From Calliphora vicina (taxonomy: Eukaryota; Arthropoda; Insecta; Diptera; Calliphoridae), in assembly GCF_958450345.1 (NCBI RefSeq), contig NC_088784.1, positions 48,042,870-48,106,869 of the forward strand: a stretch of 64,000 bases of DNA. Reading direction: 5' to 3'. Shown here one piece after another: positions 37,481-51,200 of the stretch (position 1 is the first letter of the stretch; every line of letters begins with the position of its first letter). The position numbers and the translations under genes are program-made. Below the pieces are notes generated by a model. It was given only the letters and a program-made list of their open reading frames with translations, searched no databases and had not been told where the DNA came from.

Positions 37481-37567
37481 TTTATAGACAGAAATGTTTT
37501 AAAAGCAATTAGTTGCATATGTTTTGGCCATTGAAATATCAACCCATAGGTAGTTTTTTAAATTTTT

Positions 37568-40500
37568 TCGCAATTTTAAAGGCCGCTAAAGAGCTAAGAA
37601 TTGCATGAGATTGTAGCTTTCTAACAAGGTATATCGGAAATTTTTCGAAAAATGTCCCAAAATTACCCCAGTTTTTAACGACTTCATATAAATCGCAATT
37701 TTAGAAGGCCATAAAGAGCTAGGAAGCTAATTATTTTTAAATTTGGATTGCATGAGATTGTAGCTTTCTAACAAGGTATAACTTAAGTAGCTAGCATGAA
37801 TAGTACACGATATATATGCGGGTATATCGGACATTTTTCGCAAAATGTCCCAAAATTACCCCAGTTTTTAACGACTTCATATAAATCGCAATTCTAAAGG
37901 CCCCTAAAGAGCTAGGAAGCTAATTATTTTTAAATTTGGATTGCATGAGATTGTAGCTTTCTAACAAGGTATAATTTAAGTAGCTAGCATAAATAGTACC
38001 CGATATATATGCGGGTATATCAGACATTTTTCGAAAAATGTCCCAAAATTACCCCAGTTTTTAACGACTTCATATAAATCGCAATTTTAAAGGCCGCTAA
38101 AGAGCTAAGAATTGCATGAGATTGTAGCTTTCTAACAAGGTATAACTTAAGTAGCTAGCATAAACAGTACCCGATATATATGCGGGTATATCGGACATTT
38201 TTCGAAAAATGTCACAAAATTATCCCAGTGTTTAACGACTTCATATAAATCGCAATTCTAAAGGCCGCTAAAGAGCTAGGAAACTCATTTTTTATATTTG
38301 GATTGCATGAGATTGTAGCTTTCTAACAAGGTATAACTTAAGTAGCTAGCATAAATAGTGACCGATATATATGCAGGTATATCGGAAATTTTTCGAAAAA
38401 TGTCCCAAAATTACCCCAGCTTTTAACGACTTCATATAAATCGCAATTCTAAAGGCCCCTAAAGAGCTAGGAAGCTAATTATTTTTAAATTTGGATTGCA
38501 TGAGATTGTAGCTTTCTAACAAGGTATAACTTAAGTAGCTAGCATAAACAGTACCCGATATATATGCGGGTATATCGGACATTTTTCGAAAAATGTCACA
38601 AAATTACCCCAGTTTTTAACGACTTCATATAAATCGCAATTCTAAAGGCCGCTAAAGAGCTAGGAAACTCATTTTTTATATTTAGATTGCATGAGATTGT
38701 AGCTTTCTAACAAGGTATAACTTAAGTAGCTAGCATAAATAGTACCCGATATATATGCAGGTATATCGGAAATTTTTCGAAAAATGTCCCAAAATTACCC
38801 CAGCTTTTAACGACTTCATATAAATCGCAATTCTAAAGGCCCCTAAAGAGCTAGGAAGCTAATTATTTTTAAATTTGGATTGCATGAGATTGTAGCTTTC
38901 TAACAAGGTATAACTTAAGTAGCTAGCATAAATAGTACCCGATATATATGCAGGTATATCGGAAATTTTTCGAAAAATGTCCCAAAATTACCCCAGCTTT
39001 TAACGACTTCATATAAATCGCAATTCTAAAGGCCCCTAAAGAGCTAGGAAGCTAATTATTTTTAAATTTGGATTGCATGAGATTGTAGCTTTCTAACAAG
39101 GTATAATTTAAGTCGCTAGCATAAATAGTACCCGATATATATGAGGGTATATCAGACATTTTTCGAAAAATGTCCCAAAATTACCCCAGTTTTTAACGAC
39201 TTCATATAAATCGCAATTTTAAAGGCCGCTAAAGAGCTAGGAAACTCATTTTTTATATTTAGATTGCATGAGATTGTAGCTTTCTAACAAGGTATAACTT
39301 AAGTAGCTAGCATAAATAGTACCCGATATATATGCAGGTATATCGGAAATTTTTCGAAAAATGTCCCAAAATTACCCCAGCTTTTAACGACTTCATATAA
39401 ATCGCAATTCTAAAGGCCCCTAAAGAGCTAGGAAGCTAATTATTTTTAAATTTGGATTGCATGAGATTGTAGCTTTCTAACAAGGTATAACTTAAGTAGC
39501 TAGCATAAATAGTACCCGATATATATGCAGGTATATCGGAAATTTTTCGAAAAATGTCCCAAAATTACCCCAGCTTTTAACGACTTCATATAAATCGCAA
39601 TTCTAAAGGCCCCTAAAGAGCTAGGAAGCTAATTATTTTTAAATTTGGATTGCATGAGATTGTAGCTTTCTAACAAGGTATAATTTAAGTCGCTAGCATA
39701 AATAGTACCCGATATATATGAGGGTATATCAGACATTTTTCGAAAAATGTCCCAAAATTACCCCAGTTTTTAACGACTTCATATAAATCGCAATTTTAAA
39801 GGCCGCTAAAGAGCTAAGAATTGCATGAGATTGTAGCTTTCTAACAAGGTATAACTTAAGTAGCTAGCATAAACAGTACCCGATATATATGCGGGTATAT
39901 CGGACATTTTTCGAAAAATGTCACAAAATTACCCCAGTTTTTAACGACTTCATATAAATCGCAATTCTAAAGGCCGCTAAAGAGCTAGGAAACTCATTTT
40001 TTATATTTGGATATACCCGATATATATGCGGGTATATCGGACATTTTTCGAAAAATGTCACAAAATTACCCCAGTTTTTAACGACTTCATATAAATCGCA
40101 ATTCTAAAGGCCGCTAAAGAGCTAGGAAACTCATTTTTTATATTTGGATTGCATGAGATTGTAGCTTTCTAACAAGGTATAACTTAAGTAGCTAGCATAA
40201 ATAGTGACCGATATATATGCAGGTATATCGGAAATTTTTCGAAAAATGTCCCAAAATTACCCCACTTTTTAACGACTTCATATAAATCGCAATTTTAGAA
40301 GGCCATAAAGAGCTAGGAAGCTAATTATTTTTAAATTTGGATTGCATGAGATTGTAGCTTTCTAACAAGGTATAACTAAGTAGCTAGCATAAATAGTACC
40401 CGATATATATGCGGGTATATCGGACATTTTTCGCAAAATGTCCCAAAATTACCCCAGTTTTTAACGACTTCATATAAATCGCAATTTTAAAGGCCGCTAA

Positions 40501-43500
40501 AGAGCTAAGAATTGCATGAGATTGTAGCTTTCTAACAAGGTATAACTTAAGTAGCTAGCATAAACAGTACCCGATATATATGCGGGTATATCGGACATTT
40601 TTCGAAAAATGTCACAAAATTACCCCAGTTTTTAACGACTTCATATAAATCGCAATTCTAAAGGCCGCTAAAGAGCTAAGAATTGCATGAGATTGTAGCT
40701 TTCTAACAAGGTATAACTTAAGTAGCTAGCATAAACAGTACCCGATATATATGCGGGTATATCGGACATTTTTCGAAAAATGTCACAAAATTACCCCAGT
40801 TTTTAACGACTTCATATAAATCGCAATTCTAAAGGCCGCTAAAGAGCTAGGAAACTCATTTTTTATATTTGGATTGCATGAGATTGTAGCTTTCTAACAA
40901 GGTATAACTTAAGTAGCTAGCATAAATAGTGACCGATATATATGCAGGTATATCGGAAATTTTTCGAAAAATGTCCCAAAATTACCCCAGTTTTTAACGA
41001 CTTCATATAAATCGCAATTTTAAAAGGCCATAAAGAGCTAAGAAGCTAATTATTTTTAAATTTGGATTGCATGAGATTGTAGCTTTCTAACAAGGTATAA
41101 CTTAAGTAGCTAGCATAAATAGTACCCGATATATATGCGGGTATATCGGACATTTTCCGCAAAATGTCCCAAAATTACCCCAGTTTTTAACGACTTCATA
41201 TAAATCGCAATTTTAAAAGGCCATAAAGAGCTAGGAAGCTAATTATTTTTAAATTTGGATTGCATGAGATTGTAGCTTTCTAACAAGGTATAACTTAAGT
41301 AGCTAGCATAAATAGTACCCGATATATATGCGGGTATATCGCTAAAGAGCTAGGAAACTCATTTTTTATATTTGGATTGCATGAGATTGTAGCTTTCTAA
41401 CAAGGTATAACTTAAGTAGCTAGCATAAATAGTGACCGATATATATGCAGGTATATCGGAAATTTTTCGAAAAATGTCCCAAAATTACCCCAGTTTTTAA
41501 CGACTTCATATAAATCGCAATTTTAAAAGGCCATAAAGAGCTAGGAAGCTAATTATTTTTAAATTTGGATTGCATGAGATTGTAGCTTTCTAACAAGGTA
41601 TAACTTAAGTACCTAGCATAAATAGTACCCGATATATATGCGGGTATATCGGACATTTTCCGCAAAATGTCCCAAAATTACCCCAGTTTTTAACGACTTC
41701 ATATAAATCGCAATATTAAAAGGCCATAAAGAGCTAGGAAGCTAATTATTTTTAAATTTGGATTGCATGAGATTGTAGCTTTCTAACAAGGTATAACTAA
41801 GTAGCTAGCATAAATAGTACCCGATATATATGCGGGTATATCGGACATTTTTCGCAAAATGTCCCAAAATTACCCCAGTTTTTAACGACTTCATATAAAT
41901 CGCAATTCTAAAGGCCCCTAAAGAGCTAGGAAGCTAATTATTTTTAAATTTGGATTGCATGAGATTGTAGCTTTCTAACAAGGTATAACTTAAGTAGCTA
42001 GCATAAATAGTGCCCGATATATATGCAGGTATATCGGAAATTTTTCGAAAAATGTCCCAAAATTACCCCAGTTTTTATATTTGGATTGCATGAGATTGTA
42101 GCTTTCTAACAAGGTATAACTTAAGTAGCTAGCATAAACAGTACCCGATATATATGCGGGTATATCGGACATTTTTCGAAAAATGTCACAAAATTACCCC
42201 AGTTTTTAACGACTTCATATAAATCGCAATTCTAAAGGCCGCTAAAGAGCTAGGAAACTCATTTTTTATATTTTGATTGCATGAGATTGTAGCTTTCTAA
42301 CAAGGTATAACTTAAGTAGCTAGCATAAATAGTACCCGATATATATGCAGGTATATCGGAAATTTTTCGAAAAATGTCCCAAAATTACCCCAGCTTTTAA
42401 CGACTTCATATAAATCGCAATTCTAAAGGCCCCTAAAGAGCTAGGAAGCTATGCGGGTATATCGGACATTTTCCGCAAAATGTCCCAAAATTACCCCAGT
42501 TTTTAACGACTTCATATAAATCGCAATTTTAAAAGGCCATAAAGAGCTAGGAAGCTAATTATTTTTAAATTTGGATTGCATGAGATTGTAGCTTTCTAAC
42601 AAGGTATAACTAAGTAGCTAGCATAAATAGTACCCGATATATATGCGGGTATATCGGACATTTTTCGCAAAATGTCCCAAAATTACCCCAGTTTTTAACG
42701 ACTTCATATAAATCGCAATTCTAAAGGCCCCTAAAGAGCTAGGAAGCTAATTATTTTTAAATTTGGATTGCATGAGATTGTAGCTTTCTAACAAGGTATA
42801 ACTTAAGTAGCTAGCATAAATAGTGCCCGATATATATGCAGGTATATCGAAAATTTTTCGAAAAATGTCCCAAAATTACCCCAGTTTTTATATTTAGATT
42901 GCATGAGATTGTAGCTTTCTAACAAGGTATAACTTAAGTAGCTAGCATAAATAGTACCCGATATATATGCAGGTATATCGGAAATTTTTCGAAAAATGTC
43001 CCAAAATTACCCCAGCTTTTAACGACTTCATATAAATCGCAATTCTAAAGGCCCCTAAAGAGCTAGGAAGCTAATTATTTTTAAATTTGGATTGCATGAG
43101 ATTGTAGCTTTCTAACAAGGTATAATTTAAGTAGCTAGCATAAATAGTACCCGATATATATGCGGGTATATCAGACATTTTTCGAAAAATGTCCCAAAAT
43201 TACCCCAGTTTTTAACGACTTCATATAAATCGCAATTTTAAAGGCCGCTAAAGAGCTAAGAATTGCATGAGATTGTAGCTTTCTAACAAGGTATAACTTA
43301 AGTAGCTAGCATAAACAGTACCCGATATATATGCGGGTATATCGGACATTTTTCGAAAAATGTCACAAAATTACCCCAGTTTTTAACGACTTCATATAAA
43401 TCGCAATTCTAAAGGCCGCTAAAGAGCTAGGAAACTCATTTTTTATATTTGGATTGCATGAGATTGTAGCTTTCATAAATAAGTAGCTAGCATAAATAGT

Positions 43501-46500
43501 GACCGATATATATGCAGGTATATCGGAAATTTTTCGAAAAATGTCCCAAAATTACCCCAGTTTTTAACGACTTCATATAAATCGCAATTTTAAAAGGCCA
43601 TAAAGAGCTAGGAAGCTAATTATTTTTAAATTTGGATTGCATGAGATTGTAGCTGTCTAACAAGGTATAACTAAAGTAGCTAGCATAAATAGTACCCGAT
43701 ATATATGCGGGTATATCGGACATTTTCCGCAAAATGTCCCAAAATTACCCCAGTTTTTAACGACTTCATATAAATCGCAATTTTAAAAGGCCATAAAGAG
43801 CTAGGAAGCTAATTATTTTTAAATTTGGATTGCATGAGATTGTAGCTTTCTAACAAGGTATAACTAAAGTAGCTAGCATAAATAGTACCCGATATATATG
43901 CGGGTATATCGCTAAAGAGCTAGGAAACTCATTTTTTATATTTGGATTGCATGAGATTGTAGCTTTCTAACAAGGTATAACTTAAGTAGCTAGCATAAAT
44001 AGTGACCGATATATATGCAGGTATATCGGACATTTTTCGAAAAATGTCACAAAATTACCCCAGTTTTTAACGACTTCATATAAATCGCAATTCTAAAGGC
44101 CCCTAAAGAGCTAGGAAGCTAATTATTTTTAAATTTGGATTGCATGAGATTGTAGCTTTCTAACAAGGTATAACTTAAGTAGCTAGCATAAATAGTACCC
44201 GATATATATGCGGGTATATCGGACATTTTTCGAAAAATGTCACAAAATTACCCCAGTTTTTAACGACTTCATATAAATCGCAATTCTAAAGGCCCCTAAA
44301 GAGCTAGGAAGCTAATTATTTTTAAATTTGGATTGCATGAGATTGTAGCTTTCTAACAAGGTATAATTTAAGTAGCTAGCATAAATAGTACCCGATATAT
44401 ATGCGGGTATATCAGACATTTTTCGAAAAATGTCCCAAAATTACCCCAGTTTTTAACGACTTCATATAAATCGCAATTCTAAAGGCCGCTAAAGAGCTAG
44501 GAAACTCATTTTTTTATATTTGGATTGCATGAGATTGTAGCTTTCTAACAAGGTATAACTTAAGTAGCTAGCATAAATAGTGCCCAATATATATGCAGGT
44601 ATATCGGAAATTTTTCGAAAAATGTCCCAAAATTACCCCAGTTTTTATATTTGGATTGCATGAGATTGTAGCTTTCTAACAAGGTATAATTTAAGTAGCT
44701 AGCATAAATAGTACCCGATATATATGCGGGTATATCAGACATTTTTCGAAAAATGTCCCAAAATTACCCCAGTTTTTAACGACTTCATATAAATCGCAAT
44801 TCTAAAGGCCGCTAAAGAGCTAGGAAACTCATTTTTTTATATTTGGATTGCATGAGATTGTAGCTTTCTAACAAGGTATAACTTAAGTAGCTAGCATAAA
44901 TAGTGCCCAATATATATGCAGGTATATCGGAAATTTTTCGAAAAATGTCCCAAAATTACCCCAGTTTTTATATTTGGATTGCATGAGATTGTAGCTTTCT
45001 AACAAGGTATAACTTAAGTAGCTAGCATAAACAGTACCCGATATATATGCGGGTATATCGGACATTATTCGAAAAATGTCACAAAATTACCCCAGTTTTT
45101 AACGACTTCATATAAATCGCAATTCTAAAGGCCGCTAAAGAGCTAGGAAACTCATTTTTTATATTTAGATTGCATGAGATTGTAGCTTTCTAACAAGGTA
45201 TAACTTAAGTAGCTAGCATAAATAGTACCCGATATATATGCAGGTATATCGGAAATTTTTCGAAAAATGTCCCAAAATTACCCCAGCTTTTAACGACTTC
45301 ATATAAATCGCAATTCTAAAGGCCCCTAAAGAGCTAGGAAGCTAATTATTTTTAAATTTGGATTGCATGAGATTGTAGCTTTCTAACAAGGTATAATTTA
45401 AGTAGGTAGCATAAATAGTACCCGATATATATGCGGGTATATCAGACATTTTTCGAAAAATGTCCCAAAATTACCCCAGTTTTTAACGACTTCATATAAA
45501 TCGCAATTTTAAAGGCCGCTAAAGAGCTAAGAATTGCATGAGATTGTAGCTTTCTAACAAGGTATAACTTAAGTAGCTAGCATAAACAGTACCCGATATA
45601 TATGCGGGTATATCGGACATTTTTCGAAAAATGTCACAAAATTACCCCAGTTTTTAACGACTTCATATAAATCGCAATTCTAAAGGCCGCTAAAGAGCTA
45701 GGAAACTCATTTTTTATATTTGGATTGCATGAGATTGTGGCTTTCTAACAAGGTATAACTTAAGTAGCTAGCATAAATAGTGACCGATATATATGCAGCT
45801 ATATCGGAAATTTTTCGAAAAATGTCCCAAAATTACCCCAGCTTTTAACGACTTCATATAAATCGCAATTTTAAAAGGCCATAAAGAGCTAGGAAGCTAA
45901 TTATTTTTAAATTTGGATTGCATGAGATTGTAGCTTTCTAACAAGGTATAACTTAAGTACCTAGCATAAATAGTACCCGATATAAATGCGGGTATATCGG
46001 ACATTTTCCGCAAAATGTCCCAAAATTACCCCAGTTTTTAACGACTTCATATAAATCGCAATTTTAAAAGGCCATAAAGAGCTAGGAAGCTAATTTTTTT
46101 ATATTTGGATTGCATGAGATTGTAGCTTTCTAACAAGGTATAACTTAAGTAGCTAGCATAAATAGTGCCCAATATATATGCAGGTATATCGGAAATTTTT
46201 CGAAAAATGTCCCAAAATTACCCCAGTTTTTATATTTGGATTGCATGAGATTGTAGCTTTCTAACAAGGTATAATTTAAGTAGCTAGCATAAATAGTACC
46301 CGATATATATGCGGGTATATCAGACATTTTTCGAAAAATGTCCCAAAATTACCCCAGTTTTTAACGACTTCATATAAATCGCAATTCTAAAGGCCGCTAA
46401 AGAGCTAGGAAACTCATTTTTTTATATTTGGATTGCATGAGATTGTAGCTTTCTAACAAGGTATAACTTAAGTAGCTAGCATAAATAGTGCCCAATATAT

Positions 46501-47761
46501 ATGCAGGTATATCGGAAATTTTTCGAAAAATGTCCCAAAATTACCCCAGTTTTTATATTTGGATTGCATGAGATTGTAGCTTTCTAACAAGGTATAACTT
46601 AAGTAGCTAGCATAAACAGTACCCGATATATATGCGGGTATATCGGACATTATTCGAAAAATGTCACAAAATTACCCCAGTTTTTAACGACTTCATATAA
46701 ATCGCAATTCTAAAGGCCGCTAAAGAGCTAGGAAACTCATTTTTTATATTTAGATTGCATGAGATTGTAGCTTTCTAACAAGGTATAACTTAAGTAGCTA
46801 GCATAAATAGTACCCGATATATATGCAGGTATATCGGAAATTTTTCGAAAAATGTCCCAAAATTACCCCAGCTTTTAACGACTTCATATAAATCGCAATT
46901 CTAAAGGCCCCTAAAGAGCTAGGAAGCTAATTATTTTTAAATTTGGATTGCATGAGATTGTAGCTTTCTAACAAGGTATAATTTAAGTAGGTAGCATAAA
47001 TACTACCCGATATATATGCGGGTATATCAGACATTTTTCGAAAAATGTCCCAAAATTACCCCAGTTTTTAACGACTTCATATAAATCGCAATTTTAAAGG
47101 CCGCTAAAGAGCTAAGAATTGCATGAGATTGTAGCTTTCTAACAAGGTATAACTTAAGTAGCTAGCATAAACAGTACCCGATATATATGCGGGTATATCG
47201 GACATTTTTCGAAAAATGTCACAAAATTACCCCAGTTTTTAACGACTTCATATAAATCGCAATTCTAAAGGCCGCTAAAGAGCTAGGAAACTCATTTTTT
47301 ATATTTGGATTGCATGAGATTGTGGCTTTCTAACAAGGTATAACTTAAGTAGCTAGCATAAATAGTGACCGATATATATGCAGCTATATCGGAAATTTTT
47401 CGAAAAATGTCCCAAAATTACCCCAGCTTTTAACGACTTCATATAAATCGCAATTTTAAAAGGCATAAAGAGCTAGGAAGCTAATTATTTTTAATTTGGA
47501 TTGCATGAGATTGTAGCTTTCTAACAAGGTATAACTTAAGTACCTAGCATAAATAGTACCCGATATAAATGCGGGTATATCGGACATTTTCCGCAAAATG
47601 TCCCAAAATTACCCCAGTTTTTTACGACTTCATATAAATCGCAATTTTAAAAAGGCCATAAAGAGCTAGGAAGCTAATTATTTTTAAATTTGGATTGCAT
47701 GAGATTGTAGCTTTCTAACAAGGTATAACTTAAGTAGCTAGCATAAATAGTACCCGATATA
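37568..47761. repeat. Satellite array segment C
   Basis: About 10.2 kb of satellite without genes. The first monomer is internally deleted (aaggta/tatcgg near 37630). A 577-bp trimer duplication is marked by 'agtcgctagc' at 39111 and 39688. The 'ggtatatcgctaaagag' junction occurs at about 41336 and 43908. A 1585-bp duplication occupies about 44527-47696. Confidence 0.95.
44527..47696. repeat. Higher-order duplication, 2 x 1585 bp
   Basis: Marker variants such as 'gtgcccaatatatatgcagg' and 'cggacattattcg' recur 1585 bp apart (for example 44581 and 46166). The second copy has a few small deletions near 47465-47495. Confidence 0.75.
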
Positions 47762-48238
47762 CAGTGGTGGCCAGGTAATTAAGACAAAAATTGTTTGCTA
47801 AATTCCATGTAATTGTCAATTATTTTTTCAAAAATTTCCACAAATATGTATGCAAGAGGACTGTTTTAACACACAAGTGTGTTTTACTTCGACTGTATTA
47901 ATTCATACATATTCACCACGAAGTCATAAGATTTTTCTACAACTTGACCAAAAATTGTTTTTTAAATAAACATATTTTCTCACATTTATTCCATTATCTT
48001 TTTATTATTATAAAATTTTCGGACCAAATTTCGTATTTTTAGTTCCATTGGTTTCGGTCATCATGTTATTAACACCGGATGTTCGCTGAGGTGGGTCAAC
48101 GTATTTCCACATATATTTGTCCATATATGTTTTACCGATTTTTTCAAACATTTTTCCTTTTATTTTGGCTCTAACGCACTTAAAATTCAGTTGATGAAAA
48201 AAATTCAAGTATTTGTCTTAAATTGGTGGCCACCACTG
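47762..48238. mobile_element. Tc1-like MITE, copy 1 (477 bp)
   Basis: Ends CAGTGGTGGCCA and TGGCCACCACTG, with extended imperfect inversion (aggtaattaagac / gtcttaaatt). It is flanked by TA on both sides (47760-47761 and 48239-48240) and splits the satellite core at 'cccgata/tatgcggg'. The interior is non-coding apart from a 66-codon minus-strand frame without recognisable motifs. Confidence 0.85.
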
Positions 48239-51200
48239 TATATGCGGGTATATCGGACATTTTTCGCAAAATGTCCCAAAATTACCCAGTTTTTATATTT
48301 GGATTGCATGAGATTGTAGCTTTCTAACAAGGTATAACTTAAGTAGCTAGCATAAACAGTACCCCGATATATATGCGGGTATATCGGACATTTTTCGAAA
48401 AATGTCACAAAATTACCCCAGTTTTTAACGACTTCATATAAATCGCAATTCTAAAGGCCGCTAAAGAGCTAGGAAACTAATTTTTTATATTTAGATTGCA
48501 TGAGATTGTAGCTTTCTAACAAGGTATAACTTAAGTAGCTAGCATAAATAGTACCCGATATATATGCAGGTATATCGGAAATATTTCGAAAAATGTCCCA
48601 AAATTACCCCAGCTTTTAACGACTTCATATAAATCGCAATTCTAAAGGCCCCTAAAGAGCTAGGAAGCTAATTATTTTTAAATTTGGATTGCATGAGATT
48701 GTAGCTTTCTAACAAGGTATAATTTAAGTAGCTAGCATAAATATTACCCGATATATATGCGGGTATATCGGACATTTTTACCCGATATATATGCGGGTAT
48801 ATCGGACATTTTCCGCAAAATGTCCCAAAATTACCCCAGTTTTTAACGACTTCATCGCAATTTTAAAAGGCCATAAAGAGCTAGGAAGCTAATTATTTTT
48901 AAATTTGGATTGCATGAGATTGTAGCTTTCTAACAAGGTATAACTTAAGTAGCTAGCATAAATAGTACCCGATATATATGCGGGGTATATCGGGACATTT
49001 TTCGCAAAATGTCCCAAAATTACCCCAGTTTTTAACGACTTCATATAAATCGCAATTTTAAAAGGCCCTAAAGAGCTAGGAAGCTAAATTTTTTTATATT
49101 TGGATTGCATGAGATTGTAGCTTTCTAACAAGGTATAACTTAAGTAGCTAGCATAAATAGTGCCCAATATATATGCAGGTATATCGGAAATTTTTCGAAA
49201 AATGTCCCAAAATTACCCCAGTTTTTATATTTGGATTGCATGAGATTGTAGCTTTCTAACAAGGTATAACTTAAGTAGATAGCATAAACAGTACCCGATA
49301 TATATGCGGGTATATCGGACATTATTCGAAAAATGTCACAAAATTACCCCAGTTTTTAACTACTTCATATAAATCGCAATTCTAAAGGCCGCTAAAGAGC
49401 TAGGAAACTCATTTTTTATATTTAGATTGCATGAGATTGTAGCTTTCTAACAAGGTATAACTTAAGTAGCTAGCATAAATAGTACCCGATATATATGGAG
49501 GTATATCGGAAATTTTTCGAAAAATGTCCCAAAATTACCCCAGCTTTTAACGACTTCATATAAATCGCAATTCTAAAGGCCCCTAAAGAGCTAGGAAGCT
49601 AATTATTTTTAAATTTGGATTGCATGAGATTGTAGCTTTCTAACAAGGTATAATTTAAGTAGGTAGCATAAATAGTACCCGATATATATGCGGGTATATC
49701 AGACATTTTTCGAAAAATGTCCCAAAATTACCCCAGTTTTTAACGACTTCATATAAATCGCAATTTTAAAGGCCGCTAAAGAGCTAAGAATTGCATGAGA
49801 TTGTAGCTTTCTAACAAGGTATAACTTAAGTAGCTAGCATAAACAGTACCCGATATATATGCGGGTATATCGGACATTTTTCGAAAAATGTCACAAAATT
49901 ACCCCAGTTTTTAACGACTTCATATAAATCGCAATTCTAAAGGCCGCTAAAGAGCTAGGAAACTCATTTTTTATATTTGGATTGCATGAGATTGTGGCTT
50001 TCTAAAGGCCGCTAAAGAGCTAGGAAACTCATTTTTTATATTTGGATTGCATGAGATTGTGGCTTTCTAACAAGGTATAACTTAAGTAGCTAGTATAAAT
50101 AGTGACCGATATATATGCAGCTATATCGGAAATTTTTCGAAAAATGTCCCAAAATTACCCCAGCTTTTAACGACTTCATATAAATCGCAATTTTAAAAGG
50201 CCATAAAGAGCTAGGAAGCTAATTATTTTTAAATTTGGATTGCATGAGATTGTAGCTTTCTAACAAGGTATAACTTAAGTACCTAGCATAAATAGTACCC
50301 GATATATATGCGGGTATATCGGACATTTTCCGCAAAATGTCCCAAAATTACCCCAGTTTTTAACGACTTCATATAAATCGCAATTTTAAAAGGCCATAAA
50401 GAGCTAGGAAGCTAATTATTTTTAAATTTGGATTGCATGAGATTGTAGCTTTCTAACAAGGTATAAAATTACCCCAGTTTTTAACGACTTCATATAAATC
50501 GCAATTTTAAAAGGCCCTAAAGAGCTAGGAAGCTAAATTTTTTTATATTTGGATTGCATGAGATTGTAGCTTTCTAACAAGGTATAACTTAAGTAGCTAG
50601 CATAAATAGTGCCCAATATATATGCAGGTATATCGGAAATTTTTCGAAAAATGTCCCAAAATTACCCCAGTTTTTATATTTGGATTGCATGAGATTGTAG
50701 CTTTCTAACAAGGTATAACTTAAGTAGCTAGCATAAACAGTACCCGATATATATGCGGGTATATCGGACATTATTCGAAAAATGTCACAAAATTACCCCA
50801 GTTTTTAACGACTTCATATAAATCGCAATTCTAAAGGCCGCTAAAGAGTTAGGAAACTCATTTTTTATATTTAGATTGCATGAGATTGTAGCTTTCTAAC
50901 AAGGTATAACTTAAGTAGCTAGCATAAATAGTACCCGATATATATGGAGGTATATCGGAAATTTTTCGAAAAATGTCCCAAAATTACCCCAGCTTTTAAC
51001 GACTTCATATAAATCGCAATTCTAAAGGCCCCTAAAGAGCTAGGAAGCTAATTATTTTTAAATTTGGATTGCATGAGATTGTAGCTTTCTAACAAGGTAT
51101 AATTTAAGTAGGTAGCATAAATAGTACCCGATATATATGCGGGTATATCAGACATTTTTCGAAAAATGTCCCAAAATTACCCCAGTTTTTAACGACTTCA

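Larger units (their letters stand above)
36082..37567 (+). mobile_element. Dead Tc1-type transposon with a large inverted duplication, right end missing
   Basis: The left end CAGTGGTGGTCAAAACATAT abuts a TA of the satellite (gatata), as expected for Tc1/mariner insertion. The right end breaks off at a T run directly into satellite 'cgcaattttaaagg', with no terminal inverted repeat. Inside, 36245-36804 and 37011-37567 are inverted copies of each other with a few mismatches, around a spacer of about 206 bp. Both arms carry the transposase 3' half and a subterminal copy of 'ggccaaaacatatgcaac' (36286-36303; complement at 37512-37529). Confidence 0.85.
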
